Assembly (NCBI GenBank): GCA_034440575.1
Contig: JAOTOL010001331.1
Location: 343,501 to 407,500 of the forward strand
DNA length: 64,000 nucleotides
Source: Imbricaverruca yamaguchii
Lineage: Eukaryota; Arthropoda; Thecostraca; Neoverrucidae
Direction of reading: 5' to 3'
The notes beneath the pieces were generated by a model, which had not been told where the DNA came from, did not search any database, and worked only from the letters and a program-made list of their open reading frames with translations. Below, one piece after another: positions 23,613-35,991 of the stretch. A program made the position numbers and the translations under genes. Within the stretch, counting starts at the first letter, position 1. The number at the start of each line of letters is the position of its first letter.

Positions 23613-26600
23613 GTGCTAGGTATTATTGGCATGGATATACTGCAAATTGAAGGGAACCAAGATAATTTAGGAAGATACTCACAAGACGAGTTTCGGGAAG
23701 ACTTCTCAGATCATATTATGGCTAATTGTAACTACACAGTTCCAAACTCTCTGTGTTTGGAGTGGGGAGGGGGTTTTTCTATAATACATTTGAATGCTAG
23801 ATCCATTAAGAATACATTTGATGATATACAAGTTTTCCTAGCTACCACTGGTATCAAATAGTCAGTGATATGCATATCTGAAACTTGACTGAAGTTTCAG
23901 ATATGCATACTGAAAAATACTTTGAAATTAATGACTACACCATGTTTGCATCTAGTGGTTGTTACAGGGAGGGTGGGGGTTCAGCAATATATGTTTGCAA
24001 TTCCTATGTAGCAAAATGCATGAATATTATTGAAAGCAACCTCGTTGAAGCCTCATTTGTTGAAGTAAGCCTTGAAAATGAAAACAAACATAAATCCATA
24101 ATAATTTGCCAGATGTACCATCCCCCATGTTCCTCACACAGTGATTTCCATAGCATGTTTGATGGATTATTAGACAGCCTAGAAAGCAAAGGAAAACTTA
24201 CTATCGTAACAGGAGACTTCAACTATAACTTACTGAACATCAGAAATGATAGAAACAGTAAAGCCTTCCTAAACTTGCTCACATCTTATGGATTTTGGCC
24301 TACCATAACAAAGGCCACTAGTATACATAGTTTTGGTTTGACATTGCTCGACGATATATTTATAAATAACCTTTCCTATATCTGCTCTTCTGGGATATTG
24401 CTTGAGTACTTATCGGATCATCTTCCCATTTTCATGACTAACTTTAGATAAAAACCAAACTTCAACAAAAGGTCATATAACAGCATTTGATTACAGTGAG
24501 GTGGGTAAACTAAATGATTATTTGGCATTGGCATTGCACAATTATGATAACAACACTGATGCTAATATTGCATGCTCTCAGCTGATTGAAGCATATATAC
24601 ATGGCATGAAGCTTTGCACTAAAACATTTTCCCACAGTAGAAGGAGAACTCCTATAAAACCTTGGATTACTGCAGGAATATTGTGCTCCATAAACAAACA
24701 AAAATAAATTGTACAAGAGGTACATACAAAATCAAAGCATACAAAATGAATTGGAATATATACAGTATAGAAACATTCTAGTTCATATTTTGAGAGATAC
24801 AAAAAAAAAACTATTATCAAACAGCATTAGGTTGCAATCGGCAGGATGGACATAAAACATGGAAAATCCTAAATGAACTGATCAATAGGAAAACAGCCAG
24901 GTTAAAACTTCCTGATATGTTAGTAGATGAAGATGCCAATGAATATGACAGGAATTGTGTACCTAATGCATTTAATACTTCCGTTGTCTCTGTTGGAGAG
25001 AGATTGGAACAAAAGATAGATTTGATAGAAAAAGATCCAATTGAATATATAGCTGAACCTACCTATGCAAGGTTTTCTGATCATATAAGTACTAGTGAAA
25101 TTCAAGTAGAATCAATTATTAAGAACATGAAATCTGTTGGAGGTGGCATAGATGGAATCAGCACAAAAATATTAATGCTTACCTATTAAAGTATCTTGAA
25201 GCAGATTACCCACCTCTTTAATCTTTGTCTGCATGGTGGAATATTTCCTGATGATTTAAAGAAAGCAGTTGTTGTACCTGTTTTCAAGGCAGGAGAACAT
25301 CACAAATTCACAAATTATAGACCTATATCTTTACTCCCTATCTTTTCTAAAATTTGGGAAAAAATATTGCATGCATATATTTCAGCATATTTGGAACAAA
25401 ATAATGTACTAAGCCCTTTCCAATTTGGCTTCAGAAAAAACCATAGTACATACATGCCCATTATGCATTTATATAATGAAATAACCAAGTCCATAGAAAA
25501 TACAGAAATTGTTTGTGGTTTATACCTTGATTTGAAAGAGGCCTTTGACACAGTTAGCACAGATATACTAGTCAGAAAATTACAATTCATTGGACTTCAA
25601 GGACCCCTTCTTAGAATACTAAAATCATACCTTAGAAATAGATATCAGCAAACTAAAGTACATGAGACTCTATCTGAACCAGAATTAATTTCTATGGGTG
25701 TTCCTCAGGGTTCCATTCTGGGGCCATTATTATTTATCATATATATATATAAAAGACTTGCCCAGAATTTTGAATGAAGTAAATATGTACCTTTTTGCTG
25801 ATGACACAGCAATTATTGTTAAGGCAAAAAGTATAGATGAATTACAAAATAAAATGAATTGCATTGTTCCAGAACTAACACAATGGTTCCAAGCAAATAG
25901 GATGTCACTGAATGTAGGGAAGACAAATTACCAAATATATTCTGGAACTCCCATTAATGACATAAATATAATGATCAACTCCGTTAAAGTGAAAAGAAAG
26001 CAACAAGTCAAGTATCTTGGCATGGTGTTGGATGAAAAATTAACGTCGTATGGGCACATCGATTATATTACATCCATCATTAGTAGAAACTTGGGTATTA
26101 TGGGGAGGGCAAAATACTTCATAACAAGTTGTGAACTTAAGTATTGATACAACTCTTTAATCCTTCCCTATTTAAATTACTGCACTGTGATTTGGGGTAA
26201 TAATTATCCCACTAGACTAAACCAAGTCATTAAATACCAGAAACGTGCCTGGCGAATTATTGATTACAGATGTGATACATACCCTACAAATGAATTATTT
26301 ATTAAGTACAATATTTTGAAATTCACCGACATGGTGCAAGAACAAAACATATTAATTCTGCACAAATTTGTCAATGACGCATTGCCACATGCTATGACTA
26401 ACTTTTTTTCGATATACAACACCTAGTACAAGAATCATTCAACATTTCTCTATACCATTTACATATCGACAATATAGGCTATATGCTATTACTCACTCTG
26501 CTCCAAAATCATGGAACAATGTAATATGCAAAATCTTTCCCAGTATTCAGCAAGTACCAAGGAAAAAAGATGTGCTAAAGAAAAGCATTAGACGTCACTT

Positions 26601-26631
26601 TATGGAATTACATAAATCAAAGGAAAACTGA
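23613..26631 (+). pseudogene. CR1/Jockey-type LINE ORF2, decayed
   Basis: The endonuclease domain starts with FSIIHLNARSI, followed by SVICISET and TGDFNYNLL (a typical APE catalytic block). The reverse transcriptase domain has NYRPISLLPIFSKIWEKI, QFGFRKNHST, LDLKEAFDTV, GVPQGSILGPLLF and LFADDTAII (catalytic DD). The C-terminal part (LNYCTVIWGN, QKRAWRII) continues to a stop at 26629. In life it would nick target DNA and copy its RNA there. At least six frame changes or stops interrupt it, for example near 23862, 24452, 25190, 25740 and 26148, so this copy is dead. The 3' end lies soon after 26.7 kb; no tail repeat was identified. Confidence 0.8.
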
Positions 26632-26639
26632 AGTCAGAC

Positions 26640-28010
26640 TATAGCTCATACAATTCCCAAAGGTAGCTTTAAAGGTTGCACCCTGCTAGATTTGGTATCA
26701 GTGTTGATATATGAAAATGTACAAATGTATGTGATTGATTGAACTTTTTGTGTTTCTTTTGTGTCGAAGGATATTGGTAGGCTGGTACACACCTATCTTA
26801 TTCTGCACGAGACATCTCCATATAAATCTGTTTTCAACATTTCTGTACTCCCCTAACATTTTCATCTTGTGACCCTGGGAACTCTGTGGGAATTACTAGC
26901 TTGCTATCAGTCCGCGGATTTCCCAGGGTCGCATTTCCTTTCTACTAATTGGTGGTGGTCTATCTGCAAAATGAAAAGAAAAGAAAAACAGATGGGATGC
27001 AAATTATATTTAGCTAAACACATCAGTTTGCATTGTTATTTGTATCCCGGGGCACCCTTGTGTTAGCTGCCTTGATCTATGGGCAGCTCACCAAGGAATG
27101 CCACACATTGAAAGATCCAATGAAGGTGCATACAGCCAAAGGAGATAGGCTGCTGCCGCATCTGATATGGGGGACGACAATTGGGGAAGAAAAAAAAAGC
27201 ACCTACCTAGGTAGGTAGTTACCTATCTAGCCTACCTATGTAGATACCTACCTACCTAAAATGAGAATTGATTGATCAGTGCATGCTTAAATCAAGATGA
27301 AATCCTGCAAAATATATTGATGCTACCAGCATTCCAGTTGGTGGCACATCTTTTGAAAGGTTGATGAAAAATGATTACATGATTCAAGGAATATCCACCT
27401 AGCTACCTACCTAAGTACCTACCAATGTAGAATTTGGAGAAATATTTTAAATTGAATTCAGAATTTGGTATTGGATGGGGTGTTTAGTATTCTTGTGTCT
27501 ATGCTTGTAGTATCACAGGAATATGGTGGTTTTAGTTTCCATCTCTGTAAACTCAATTAAAACAAAATTATCATTGTGAATTCCGACATATTAGGTTTCC
27601 CCATATTTGGAAACTCTTACCTATGTCATCACTGCACTCAAATCAATGTTAGTGTGAAGTAAAGAAAAATTGTGTGTTGCATATCTTCATTTTGATATAG
27701 TGTCATCTTATTAGTTACATTGGTTTGGTTCTCGATGAAAGAAAACTCAGTTGAAGTATGGTATTAACATGTTTAAAGGCAGCATCAATGTGTTGGATAT
27801 TTCTCTGATTAAAGTGGGCTAATATGTTGTTTTATTCACATCTGTTATGTTGTAATCTTGTATTTACTCACAAAATGCATTGTGTACTGCAGCAGCTGGG
27901 TCAAGTGGGTGGTGTGATTCTTTTCCTTGTATCAAGCAACAATAGGCAATGTTGCAGCTGCAATTTACTATCCTGTTTAGTTGCTTTAGATCCTTCCATG
28001 CCATTATTTG
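26640..28010. other. AT-rich non-coding stretch with CCTACCTA repeats
   Basis: CCTACCTA/TAGGTAGG tetranucleotide runs in both orientations occur at about 27200-27260 and 27395-27425, making short inverted repeats. No gene was seen. Confidence 0.5.
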
Positions 28011-28885
28011 CTCCAATTAGAAATACAGGGAAGCGTTTTAAGTGTAGCATTATTTGCTGTCGCTATTAATGATGTGGCTACATCACTGCCCACCTCCGTA
28101 GGCAAAGCGCTATTTGTAGATGATTTCGCCGTATGGTGTTCTTCGCGCTCTGTTCGCACAGTGGAGAGACAACTCCAGCTGGCTGTCCGGAATGTTCAGG
28201 GTTGGTGTGATGAAACGGGCTTTGTTATGTCCACGTCTAAAACCATCGCTGTGCACTTCTGCCGCAGGCGCTGGTGCACCGACCCCATTATTATGCTCAA
28301 TGGGTACCATATTCCCATTCAAGCCTGCTGTCAAGTTCCTAGGTATATGGATGGACCGCCGACTAACGTACAACACCCACATCAAAGATCTTGCGCAGAA
28401 ATGCACTAAGAGGCTGCAGGTGATGAGGACTGTCTCCAGGTGCTCGTATGGAGCAGACAAAAGTGTTTTGCTTCTTATGTACCGTCGCTCGTACGCTGTA
28501 TAATCGACTATGGATGTTTTATATATGATGGGGCGTGCATTACAACGAAACGCCGTCTGGACGTAATCCACAATACAGCCCTTCGTATTGCCACTGGAGC
28601 TTTCCGTACTTCACCGGGTAGTAGCTTAATGGCCGAGACTGATGAACTTCCTCTTGCGTTACGCCGTACACTACTGGGAGCGAGATACTCATGTAAGGTC
28701 GCACAGAACCGGAAGCACCCAGCATACAAATGGATACTTTCAAGGCCTTCGCCGCCACTCCGTCCAGTCAGTAATCAGCGTGTCCTACCTTTTTCTGGAC
28801 GCATGGCCCCGAGATTTCGTAAGTGCAACATCAAACCGGGTTCTGTGGCACGCGCTGTCACTCCGAGTCTCCCCCCTTGGCAGGT

Positions 28886-29880
28886 TTATTTATTTATTTA
28901 TTTATTTAACAATACATGCCCTCCACGTGCAGTGGCTATTACGGACAGTCTGGGTCACAGATATTTACAAAGAAAGGATAGATTTGTGGTCAGTAGTGGG
29001 AGCAGATGCGCAACAACATTCGTACACCAACATAATACAATACCCATATCACTCTCTGCACTACAAACACCGTGCTTGCAATACTAGCTATAAACGAGTG
29101 GTTTGTAGAAGTGATAGGAAAGCGATTTGCCACCCCTGGCGCCGCGCCTGCCCCGGCGTGTGTTCTTGGTGGGCGTTGTCACGGCGACGGCGACGCTCCC
29201 CTCGTCTGGTTTTCTCACTTGGGAGGGGTGTCGACTGGCGGGGGCGTCCAAGGTCGAGGCTTTGATGACGTCACAGTGATGCGGGCGCTCGACGTCGCGG
29301 CCCTGTTCGGCTGCGTGCACGTTGATTATGGGGGGACGTGATGGTATTTGGCCAAGGCGATGGTTAGCAGATCCGTATGTATGGTAGAGCTGAAGATGGA
29401 AACCTGGTAGACCTGAAGCTAGACGATAGGAGGTAGACGATCACTGTCGTTGAAGACACAGGAATTCCGAGCGGCACCAGTCGTCAGTGAGATAATTTCC
29501 TTCTCAGCCGCAGTGCAGGAAAGAAGACGGGCAGTAGCTGATGCTTGATGGAAGGGAAGTCACTATGGAGAAAGACGCTGTCGCTTCTGCACTCACTCAG
29601 TTTTTCCGGCGTCCATTCACTGCTCTGTAAAATAGTAGAGTAATAACCAGCAGAAAGGTCCACTGAGTCCAGCCACTTCGCACACGTGTAGCGTATAAGT
29701 ACGCCGGTTTTGTTCAATGGTTCACTTTTTCTTCCTTTTTTTCCTCGTGCACTGTTCACTTGTTCTGTTCACTTCTCACTCACACCTTGCAGTTTCACAC
29801 ACCTTGCATACAGAGGCAACAAAGAGGGAAAGGGAAAAGGTTGGGCGAGCGGCCGAGACGCGTCTGCTCGCGGCGCCGCG
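28886..29880 (-). mobile_element. About 1-kb insertion with a TTTA tail inside the I-clade LINE
   Basis: The LINE protein reads up to '...SLPPWQV' at 28884 and resumes with 'NPDKPCSVLL' at about 29895. Between them is foreign sequence that begins with five to six TTTA repeats, which would be the (TAAA)n tail of a retroposon on the minus strand. The interior is CpG-rich and non-coding. No target-site duplication was clear. Confidence 0.5.
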
Positions 29881-30887
29881 CTCAAGCCAACTCCCAATCC
29901 AGACAAACCTTGCTCTGTCCTGCTAAAAGAAGGGTAGTGTCAATCCTGAAGAATTCCGCATGTTGGCGTTGGAGAAAATACACCAGTACCGTGAATTCTC
30001 TCGCATATACACAGACGGCTCCAAGTCTGCGTCGGGAGTAGGATGCGCGTGCGTCGGTCGACGCGGTATTGGATACTTCCGCTTACCGAGGCAGGCCTCG
30101 ATTTTTACTGCTGAACTATACGCCATTATGCAAGCTCATTATTTTATACAGGATGACCAGTCCACAAATCACGTGGTTTTTACTGACTCCTTAAGCAGTC
30201 TGCTGGCAATGAAGTCTTTCAACCCAGATAACAGGCTTGTCCAACGGATTCTCCGCATCGTCAAATACCAAACTGTTCTCGACAAAAATATCGTATTCTG
30301 CTGGATCCCTAGTCATGTTGGATTTGCTGGAAATAAAGCTGCCGATATGGCCGCCAAGCACGCTACCAGTAATGGCCGTGAAATTCTCTCGCATATACTT
30401 CTTCCGACAAGAGATATATCCCTCCATTTTATCACATAAACGATCTGAAGGACAATGAGCCTGGAATTCCAAGCCCAGTAAACTGAGAGTAATAAAACCA
30501 GAACTAGGATTATGGCAGTCCTCACACCAGACCTCGCGACGAGAGGAAGTGACGCTTTGTCGATTAAGGATAGGGCATGCCTTCGCGACACACAGCTATA
30601 TGCTGGCCGGTGATGACCGACCTTTGTGCCCACGGTGTTCTGACCCGCTTATCGTTTATCATGTTTTAATAGGCTGTTTATCATTAGAACCTCTACGACA
30701 CCAGATTTTAGGACGTGTAAACAGAGACACTGCGTATGCTGCTAAAGGATGATTCTGAGGTCGTGTCGTCTGGGGACATTTTTCCCTTCCTTCGACAAGC
30801 AAATTTTGATGTTATCTATCGCCGTCCCTGAATATTTTATCTTGCTGCCTACTGTAGGAGCATAGTAGTTAGCCTGTAAACACAGTT

Positions 30888-30937
30888 ATGGGCGCAAAAT
30901 GACCATAGCAGTCGACGCGCCCCTAAACCCCAATTCA
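30888..30937 (+). promoter_or_regulatory. 3'-terminal hairpin and tail of the I-clade LINE
   Basis: GGGCGC (30896-30901) pairs with GCGCCC (30921-30926), followed by 'ctaaaccccaatt'. In stringent-type LINEs such a 3' structure is what the reverse transcriptase recognises. The same structure ends the SINE at 35.6 kb and forms the whole of the tiny retroposons. Confidence 0.7.
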
Positions 30938-31009
30938 TCATCCACTTAGAACATTCAAGATATGGATTAGAAATGTATATCACATGTCATTTAATATTGA
31001 TAAAAATTG

Positions 31010-31340
31010 TCTTCAGTCAATTGTTTGCAGCTTCTTCATTGACACCAATTGTTACTTGGTGGTAGGAAGAAAGCCATTTTGAACAGTGTTTCAATAAAAA
31101 AAATTAATGGAGCTATTTTACATTCCAAAACCCATCCCCAAATATGTGGCAGTAACAAATCAGTTGGTGCATCAGTGTCCTACTTGTGAGCTTTCTTCTT
31201 TTTGTTTGAGTGGTGTGAGCATGTCTGGAGTATTGGGTATGGATGTACAAACTTAGTTACACATTGATGAAGTATACTTTTGTTATCATTTTATCTGCTG
31301 TTGCTTGTCAAGTTGGCTTATAACTAATTTATTTGTTGCT
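31010..31340 (+). repeat. Old dispersed repeat, copy 2 (partner at 12 kb)
   Basis: Same blocks and order as 11990-12440, without the insertion found there. It starts soon after the I-clade LINE end. Non-coding. Confidence 0.5.
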
Positions 31341-31449
31341 TCTGATTTCTATGATTTTATGATTCAGGCCACCTTTGGAATACTGTGTCCAAGCTTAATC
31401 TCCTAGTTATGAAAAAGACTGTTGGCTTTTAGAGAAAGTATAAAAGGGG

Positions 31450-31975
31450 GCTACAAAAATGGTTAACGGTATCAGTAACCCGGCATATCAGGAAAAACTG
31501 AGGAAATTGAATGTTTTCACCTAGATATTGAAAGCTGAGAGGAAAGCTCATGGAGCTCTTTAAATTTCTTCATGGTCAGAAGGAATTTCTCATGGTAATA
31601 TTTGAAGTTCTATTTTTGGTTCTTCTCATGGTAATAACAGAAATGATGCAATAAGAGGTCATTAATTAAAGATTAAAGTTAACCACATCAGGGCAATGCT
31701 AGGAGTCATTCTTCGCCAACAGGGTAACAGAACTCTGGAGGCAGCTGCCAGAAACCATTGTCAGTAGTAGCAAATTGAACATTAAAAAAACAGCATGGAC
31801 AATGATAAGAATAGAGGGCTTGCTTTTCAACATTCCAGGGAGGGCTGATCAACATATTTGGTGGGCAACTGGTTGAGCATCCAAAGTGCGGCCAAGAAGG
31901 GCCCTTGTGACTCATAGTTGCACTGATCCTTTATGTCTATGTCTTTATGTCTTTATAATGTTTCTGAGCTCAGTA
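31450..31975 (+). pseudogene. CR1-like LINE, C-terminal part and 3' end
   Basis: The frame shows 'KMVNGISNPAYQEKLRKLN', then 'RVTELWRQLPETIVSSSKLN' and 'FNIPGRADQHIWW', the usual end of CR1-like ORF2 downstream of the reverse transcriptase. The 3' UTR has 'actcatagttgcactgatc' and a (TTTATGTC)n tail, shared with the fragments at 0.55 kb and 63.4 kb. Frames are broken. Confidence 0.65.
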
Positions 31976-32104
31976 ATGGGATCAGTAATTTTCAAACAAC
32001 CCAGGTTATCCTTTGGCAACCAAAGAATGGATAATTTATTGGAGGATAATGTTCTATATGACGAGCATCCAACACACAATATTTCTTATCCCCAGGGGGG
32101 CTGA

Positions 32105-32345
32105 GGAATAGTGTGAGGTATGTGAGCAAGGAAGTAATGAAAAAAGCTCTCCTTGGCCTGTGTCCAACCCCACTTGGAATATTACATGCAGATATTAAGC
32201 CTATATTTCGAAAGAGATGCAGATGTGCTAGAAAGAGCCACTAGTCTAATCAGTGGACTAGGTACGTTAAAATATGAGACAGGCTTACAACATTAGATAT
32301 GTACTCACTCAAGTGAAGGAGGTCCATGCATACCCTACAAATAAC
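32105..32345 (+). pseudogene. CR1-like LINE fragment
   Basis: In broken frames: 'LRNSVRYVSKEVMKKALLG', then a segment matching the LxxPxLEYxxQ...ERDxDxLERATxLIxGL pattern of CR1 C-terminal regions. It is a separate or rearranged piece of the family next to it. Confidence 0.5.
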
Positions 32346-32349
32346 AAAG

Positions 32350-34345
32350 TAATTGGGCTATATAGATGTTGGTGTGTATAATGTTGATGGATAGTTCCAA
32401 TGGAATTTCCAATGCAGTATTGATTGTGGTGCTGGGTATCTTGTTATCCCAAGTTATAGTATCTTCTCTGTCCAGGCTTAGCCCAGATTTGTCTGTGTAG
32501 GTCTTGCTAAGTCTGAGCATCTTTTGACTTTGTGATCTTATATGAGTTAGAGAAGATGTGGAAAAGGGATGCATAAAATAAAATGTAATAAATCTTCTGG
32601 ACCTCATGGTGCATACCTTATCCAAGGTAAAAAGGGAAAGTCTTCCATTTTTGCTGCATTCTGTTCCATGTTGCTACTATACGGAATGAAGAAACATTCG
32701 GTGCTGCCAGATGGGCAGTACAGGCTCACTCATGAAGAGCATTCCAGATCCTTGCCAGGAACCTAGGGATTCCGGTTTTCTTGAGGAAGGAGTGGCCAGC
32801 GAGTTGAGATGCACTTATTTCTAACAAATTACGGACAATTTAGCCATCACTCGGTCAGTGTCCCTCGTGATAGCGCAGGACAAGGCGAGATGAGGTGACA
32901 TTATGCTATCTTCTCATTGGTCATGCTTATGTCATGCATGATAGCCTACTCAATGGCGATAATAAGGGACTGTGTCGAAGATGTGGTGCAGTGTAAATAT
33001 ATCGTCACACTCGCATTCTAATTTCATCTCCGAGGTATGCTCTGGGGCGTCGACGTGATTTCTGGAGTGGTAAGGCTCACTGTAAGCATTCTTAGGTGAC
33101 GACGAAGCATGGGTATTTCAGTCTGGAAACGTCTTCGACTTTCTTTCTGATGTTTTTTGCTATGACAGAATTTTGTGCTATCTACTCTGGTCGTTGGCAT
33201 CAATGTCGCATATAAAGAAGGATGCATATAGTATAATTGACGTGGTATGGTAACCTTTTGAGCGATTCATTATTATTCTCCAGCGCGTCGTGCAACCAGT
33301 GTAATTATTCATGAACTTTGAATGATTATTTGTGGCTGGAAAAAGATATCAAAAGCGATCAAAAGATGTCAAAAGCGATGTGACAACGTTGTTTGGTGTC
33401 TATTTTGACTCAGCTGTTGGAATTTGCGAATGCTTCACTGATCATGCCGATTTCCCTGTCTAACCTGCTCATCGTTTCTGATAAACATGCTCATGTCTGC
33501 CCTGCCACCAGATGGGGCTCTCCGGGGTGAACGGCTTCGTTGGTACTATCTACCTAGACCATCGAGATGTACGACCCGATACGAGAATACGTGGTACATC
33601 TGCAGCGTCATGAACTACCATCAGCTGTGCGATGATGTGGACATGGTGTGTTCGCCGCCCAGCGAGTGCCAGCTGTGATGACCTGGAGCGGCCACATCGC
33701 CGACTATATGGCCGACCACCCTCGGCACGCCGGCTCTGTTCGCAAGTCCTAACTGTGACACTGATGGCGGCAGTCAGCACAGAGACCGACGGACCGGACG
33801 AGCTAGTGGGACGAAGCGGTACAGGCACCAATGTGCTGCCGGGTGGCCAGAGATGTGTGCCCTGGAGTTTACTTCTCACTCTCGGCCGCGATGCTAGTGT
33901 GACTGTATTCGAACTGAGACCCACCGTCACCTTGGGGGCGAGGTGGATGGTGAAAGTGAGATCCGCCGCCCGAGTGTGTTCGCGGAACGCGCCGTGGAAT
34001 GCACACGAAGCGGTGTGAATGATAATGTATCTGGCATTGTCGAATGCCATCCACGACTGTGTGTATTCCGTTGTGTGTATTCCGCCTTTCCCCATTGACG
34101 CATTGCTCCGCATTATATCGTTCATCAGCCCAGCGAGAGGTGGCGATACGTGTCACGTTGTTTAACGCTGGATTTCGAGTGCATGATTGTGTGTTTAAAG
34201 TCTTTTTGTTGTACATTTTGTATTGTGTTACCCCGAAGAAGACCTGTAGCTGAGACGTTGGTGATTTCTTTGTTTATAAAAAATATAGTTTTCTGACTGT
34301 GCCACTTATGCATAAGTTGTCCAAATATAATTTATATATATACAT
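32350..34345. other. Unassigned stretch with a CpG-rich block
   Basis: AT-rich to about 33.45 kb, then CpG-rich (33.47-34.15 kb) with long but domain-free frames on both strands. Near 34.24 kb 'gaagaagacctgtagctgag' plus 'acgttgg' resembles a motif often seen near the ends of Penelope-like and some other elements; this is only a resemblance. Confidence 0.35.
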
Positions 34346-34347
34346 TG

Positions 34348-34349
<2 letters not shown>

Positions 34350-34411
<62 letters not shown>
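34350..34411. repeat. (AT)n microsatellite
   Basis: About 30 AT dinucleotides, followed by a small palindromic 'acaaatgtatacgtatacat' segment. Confidence 0.95.
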
Positions 34412-34415
<4 letters not shown>

Positions 34416-34419
34416 ACAT

Positions 34420-35165
34420 ACACAAATGTATACGTATACATATACATTTGTGTTGATTCATGGCAGTTATTGAGGGAAAAGTGCTACAGGATTGCTGTAT
34501 GTATAAGATGCAGCTTTTGTATAAAATGCACGTACGAGAACCCGCGCACCGGAGGTGAACGGGTGGAATTCGCCCACTTCTCAGTTTTTATTTTTGTTAC
34601 GATATCTCATAAACAGGCAGTGTTATTGTACTGCGTTCTTGTGACTTCGTTACGGATTGATAAGCGCATCCTATGCAACAGAAATCATCGAAATCCGTGA
34701 GTAAATATGACAATTTCGTGAGTGTTAAATCGGGTCCGTATCACAAGTACCCAAACTCATAAGTACCAAGATTCATAAGTTCCAAAGCTGCCAGATAACT
34801 TCTAGAATATCTGCGGGTAGGACGAATTCACAAGTACCCGGTGTCATAAGTTCCAAAAATAGTTCTGAATTCTACCGCTAGATGACAACGTAAGTATTAT
34901 GCACCAGAGCTTACTTGCGTGCCGACAGACGGCAGGTCGCATTTGCTCTGTGCTTCAAAAAGGCTACCAAATTCTTGAGCCGGGAAATTCTCAACAAATT
35001 ATAGAGATTTTGTGTCTAGAAAAACCAAGTGTCCCCAAACAAAGGAATGCCGCTGGTTTAGTTCCAGCCTGCCGTAAATTCGTCAAAGTGACGACATATT
35101 CATATTCATATTCATTTCGCAAATTCTCCGAATATCTAAGAAATACAGACTCTTCAGAATTCCTT
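34420..35165. other. Unassigned stretch between microsatellite and satellite
   Basis: Short repeats of 'cataagtaccaa' / 'cacaagtaccc' / 'cataagttccaaa' occur between 34740 and 34865. No gene was seen. Confidence 0.5.
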
Positions 35166-35991
35166 CAAAATTGGTACACATGCAGTACTGGATGAACTGA
35201 TCATCATGACTATAAAAGCTAAGCAGGGCGCCCTTAAACAGCTGAGATATTCCAGGTAAAACGTCTGGGTCATTCAGGTCGTGAACTCCTCATAATTCCT
35301 TCAACATGGGCACAAATGTACTCTTGAATGCATTGATGACCATGAGCATAAAACCTGAAGGGACGTTCATGAAAGCAAAATTATGTGTATCAAAACCTCT
35401 CCTGGAAAAATTATCCTGTACCAAGGCAGCGATTCAAAACACAAAGCTTTTCTTTTTTAACTTGCACGTCAAGTTATATTGATATTCGATCCCTACATGT
35501 GGAACATCGTGGAAACGAGCATGCTGGTGGACCTCGGTACACTGATTATCGTGAGCACAATCAAGAAGCCGCATTGCTGGTTGGTTATAGGTTTTACGAC
35601 ACATCGACCGTTGAGTCATGTAGCGTCGCCAATCTCTCACGCCGATTGGTCGCGGGCGAAGAGTAGTGACAGGTGAGACTCGAACCCACAACCTTTCGAT
35701 TGTGAGACGAGTAACTTACCCCTAGGCCACTCGTCCCCAAGAAGAAGCCGCATTGCAAAACATCACTGGGATATTCATGGTCAAAGGTCAAAGGTCATCG
35801 AGATTTCCTTCGAAATTAGCAGATGGGTAGTACTCGATACACCAATTACATGAGCATACAAGCTAAGAGGAGCATTCACGATCAGCTGAGATATGTAATG
35901 TCAAAGGTTAGAGTTATTGAGGTTGGATTCTTCAGATTCCGTTAAAAATTGGTGGAATAGTCATAATTGATGCACGGATCATCATGAACAC
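35166..35991 (+). repeat. Diverged satellite, block 1
   Basis: Monomers of roughly 115-170 bp share the theme 'gatcatcatgagcataaaag', 'ctaagaggggcgttcataaa', 'cagctgagttattcaaggtc', 'agggtcattgaggtcggact' and 'atttccttcaaaattggcac'. The block includes 'ggtcaaaggtcaaaggtca' at 35779-35797 and is split by the SINE at 35578-35741. Confidence 0.7.
35578..35741 (-). mobile_element. tRNA-derived SINE with LINE-type hairpin tail (164 bp)
   Basis: It is flanked by a perfect 15-bp duplication 'aagaagccgcattgc' (35563-35577, 35742-35756). On the minus strand the head is tRNA-like: A box near TGGCCTAGGGGTA, B box GGTTCGAGTCT, and a good T arm (GTGGG TTCGAGT CTCAC), but the anticodon arm does not fold, so it is not a functional tRNA. 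The 3' end reads 'cgctacatgactcaacggtc' then 'gatgtg' and 'taaaacctataaccaacca', aligning to the hairpin and tail of the I-clade LINE. It would be transcribed by Pol III from its own boxes and copied by the LINE's enzyme. Confidence 0.8.

Larger units (their letters stand above)
28014..30945 (+). pseudogene. I-clade LINE, 5'-truncated (RT end, RNase H, CCHC, 3' hairpin)
   Basis: The copy opens inside the reverse transcriptase at QGSVLS, then shows the catalytic loop as LFVDDFAVW and the thumb and downstream segments (KFLGIWMDRRL, IDYGCFIYDGAC, ALRIATGAFRTSP). After an inserted block (28886-29880) it resumes with RNase H: YTDGSKSASGVGC, TAELYAIMQA, FTDSLSSLLAM and PSHVGFAGNKAAD, which keep the D-E-D-H residues. 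A C-terminal knuckle follows (CRLRIGH ... CPRCSDPLIVYHVLIGC), and the coding part ends near 30830. RNase H after RT marks the I clade and relatives. The 3' UTR ends in the GGGCGC...GCGCCC hairpin and CTAAACCCCAATT. Several frameshifts (near 28270, 28500, 30440) make it inactive. The 3' end identifies it as kin of the LINE that moved the hairpin retroposons. Confidence 0.82.

Noticed and set aside
33550..34125. 191-codon minus-strand frame in the CpG-rich block
   Set aside because: GC-rich DNA keeps several frames open on both strands here; no domain or splice pattern was recognised.
35666..35741. A functional tRNA gene on the minus strand
   Set aside because: The T arm and both boxes are good, but the anticodon arm does not pair, and the unit is flanked by a 15-bp duplication together with a LINE-type tail, so it is a SINE head.
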